In this document: positions 63,936 through 64,000 of the stretch, in pieces
How positions within the stretch are numbered: the first letter of the stretch is position 1
Layout of the letters: each line of letters opens with the position of its first letter
NCBI RefSeq assembly: GCF_007746795.1
Contig: NZ_CP036343.1
Coordinates: 6,338,357-6,402,356 of the forward strand
Direction: 5' to 3'
From: Gimesia algae
GTDB lineage: Bacteria; Planctomycetota; Planctomycetia; Planctomycetales; Planctomycetaceae
Length of the DNA stretch: 64,000 bases
The notes under the pieces: generated by a model
Seen by the model: only the letters and a program-made list of their open reading frames with translations
The model's database searches: none
What the model was told of the DNA's origin: nothing
Position numbers and translations under genes: made by a program

Positions 63936-64000
63936 ATGCAGATCACGAAAATTGAAACTTCGATTGCTGATTCGATCATGCCCGGTCTGCTGCTGGTACG
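63936..64000 (+). CDS. start of probable mandelate racemase/muconate-lactonizing (enolase-superfamily) protein
   Basis: The first 21 codons only: ATG 63936 with GAAAGAG upstream, reading MQITKIETSIADS and GLLLVR, after which the window ends. The MxITKIET... opening and the following (L/V)LVR strand are typical of the enolase-superfamily capping domain. It follows the MlrC-like gene by 44 bases in the same direction and is probably its operon partner. Family assignment rests on a short stretch. Confidence 0.5.
   Translation, partial: MQITKIETSIADSIMPGLLLV

Overview
The window reads as a piece of a planctomycete chromosome (order Planctomycetales; Gimesia or a close relative is my impression, not proven). 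The evidence is the gene mix: three paralogous pseudopilin-like proteins with the H-X9-DG ending (DUF1559), four secreted sulfatases, a TAT-exported Gfo/Idh/MocA oxidoreductase, a CRTAC1/FG-GAP lipoprotein, a leucine-rich-repeat lipoprotein, a thioredoxin-NHL protein, and many short lipoproteins of unknown function. There is one tRNA (Asp, GUC), no rRNA, no CRISPR array and no intact transposase.

Layout. 1-4.4 kb: end of a glutamine synthetase-family gene, a FadR/GntR regulator, a secreted beta-propeller-like protein and an LRR lipoprotein. 4.5-10.3 kb: Gfo/Idh oxidoreductase, two sulfatases, a TlpA-like thioredoxin lipoprotein. 10.3-15.5 kb: an internally deleted TPR/glycosyltransferase-like gene, three DUF1559 genes (two of them a recent 1052-bp tandem duplication) and a small lipoprotein. 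15.8-24.0 kb: carbamoyltransferase, SxtJ-family and DUF5989 genes in one operon, then a CRTAC1 lipoprotein, and divergently a TPR membrane protein and an SGNH hydrolase; together a candidate envelope-glycan or secreted-molecule modification locus. 24.1-30 kb: an esterase, a copper-type P1B ATPase with a 2TM partner, and a thioredoxin-NHL protein. 30.2-37.6 kb: a MarR-controlled tripartite efflux operon (TolC-like, HlyD-like adaptor with an EF-hand tail, MacB-type ATPase and permease). 37.8-46.5 kb: a third sulfatase, small unknowns, a TIM-barrel isomerase-like protein, an S1-domain protein, a SUMF1-domain protein, an isochorismatase-like hydrolase and an alanine/serine-glyoxylate-type aminotransferase. 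46.8-56.2 kb: tRNA-Asp and an accessory stretch with an amber-interrupted gene, a glycine-zipper protein behind a convincing sigma-54 promoter, DUF1877 and LamG proteins, and a frameshifted diadenylate-cyclase-like gene in AT-rich DNA. 56.2-64 kb: type II NADH dehydrogenase, an HPPD-like VOC protein, a fourth sulfatase lacking the signature arginine, and an IclR-controlled catabolic cluster (RraA-like, MlrC-like, start of an enolase-superfamily gene).

The most rewarding points are the sxtIJK-like trio with its neighbours, the broken two-domain DAC gene, the four-copy ~34-bp dispersed repeat, the -24/-12 promoter at 49576-49592, and three decaying genes (internal deletion at 10.4 kb, amber stop at 47.7 kb, frameshift at 55.5 kb). 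All family assignments come from reading motifs by eye; no database search was run.
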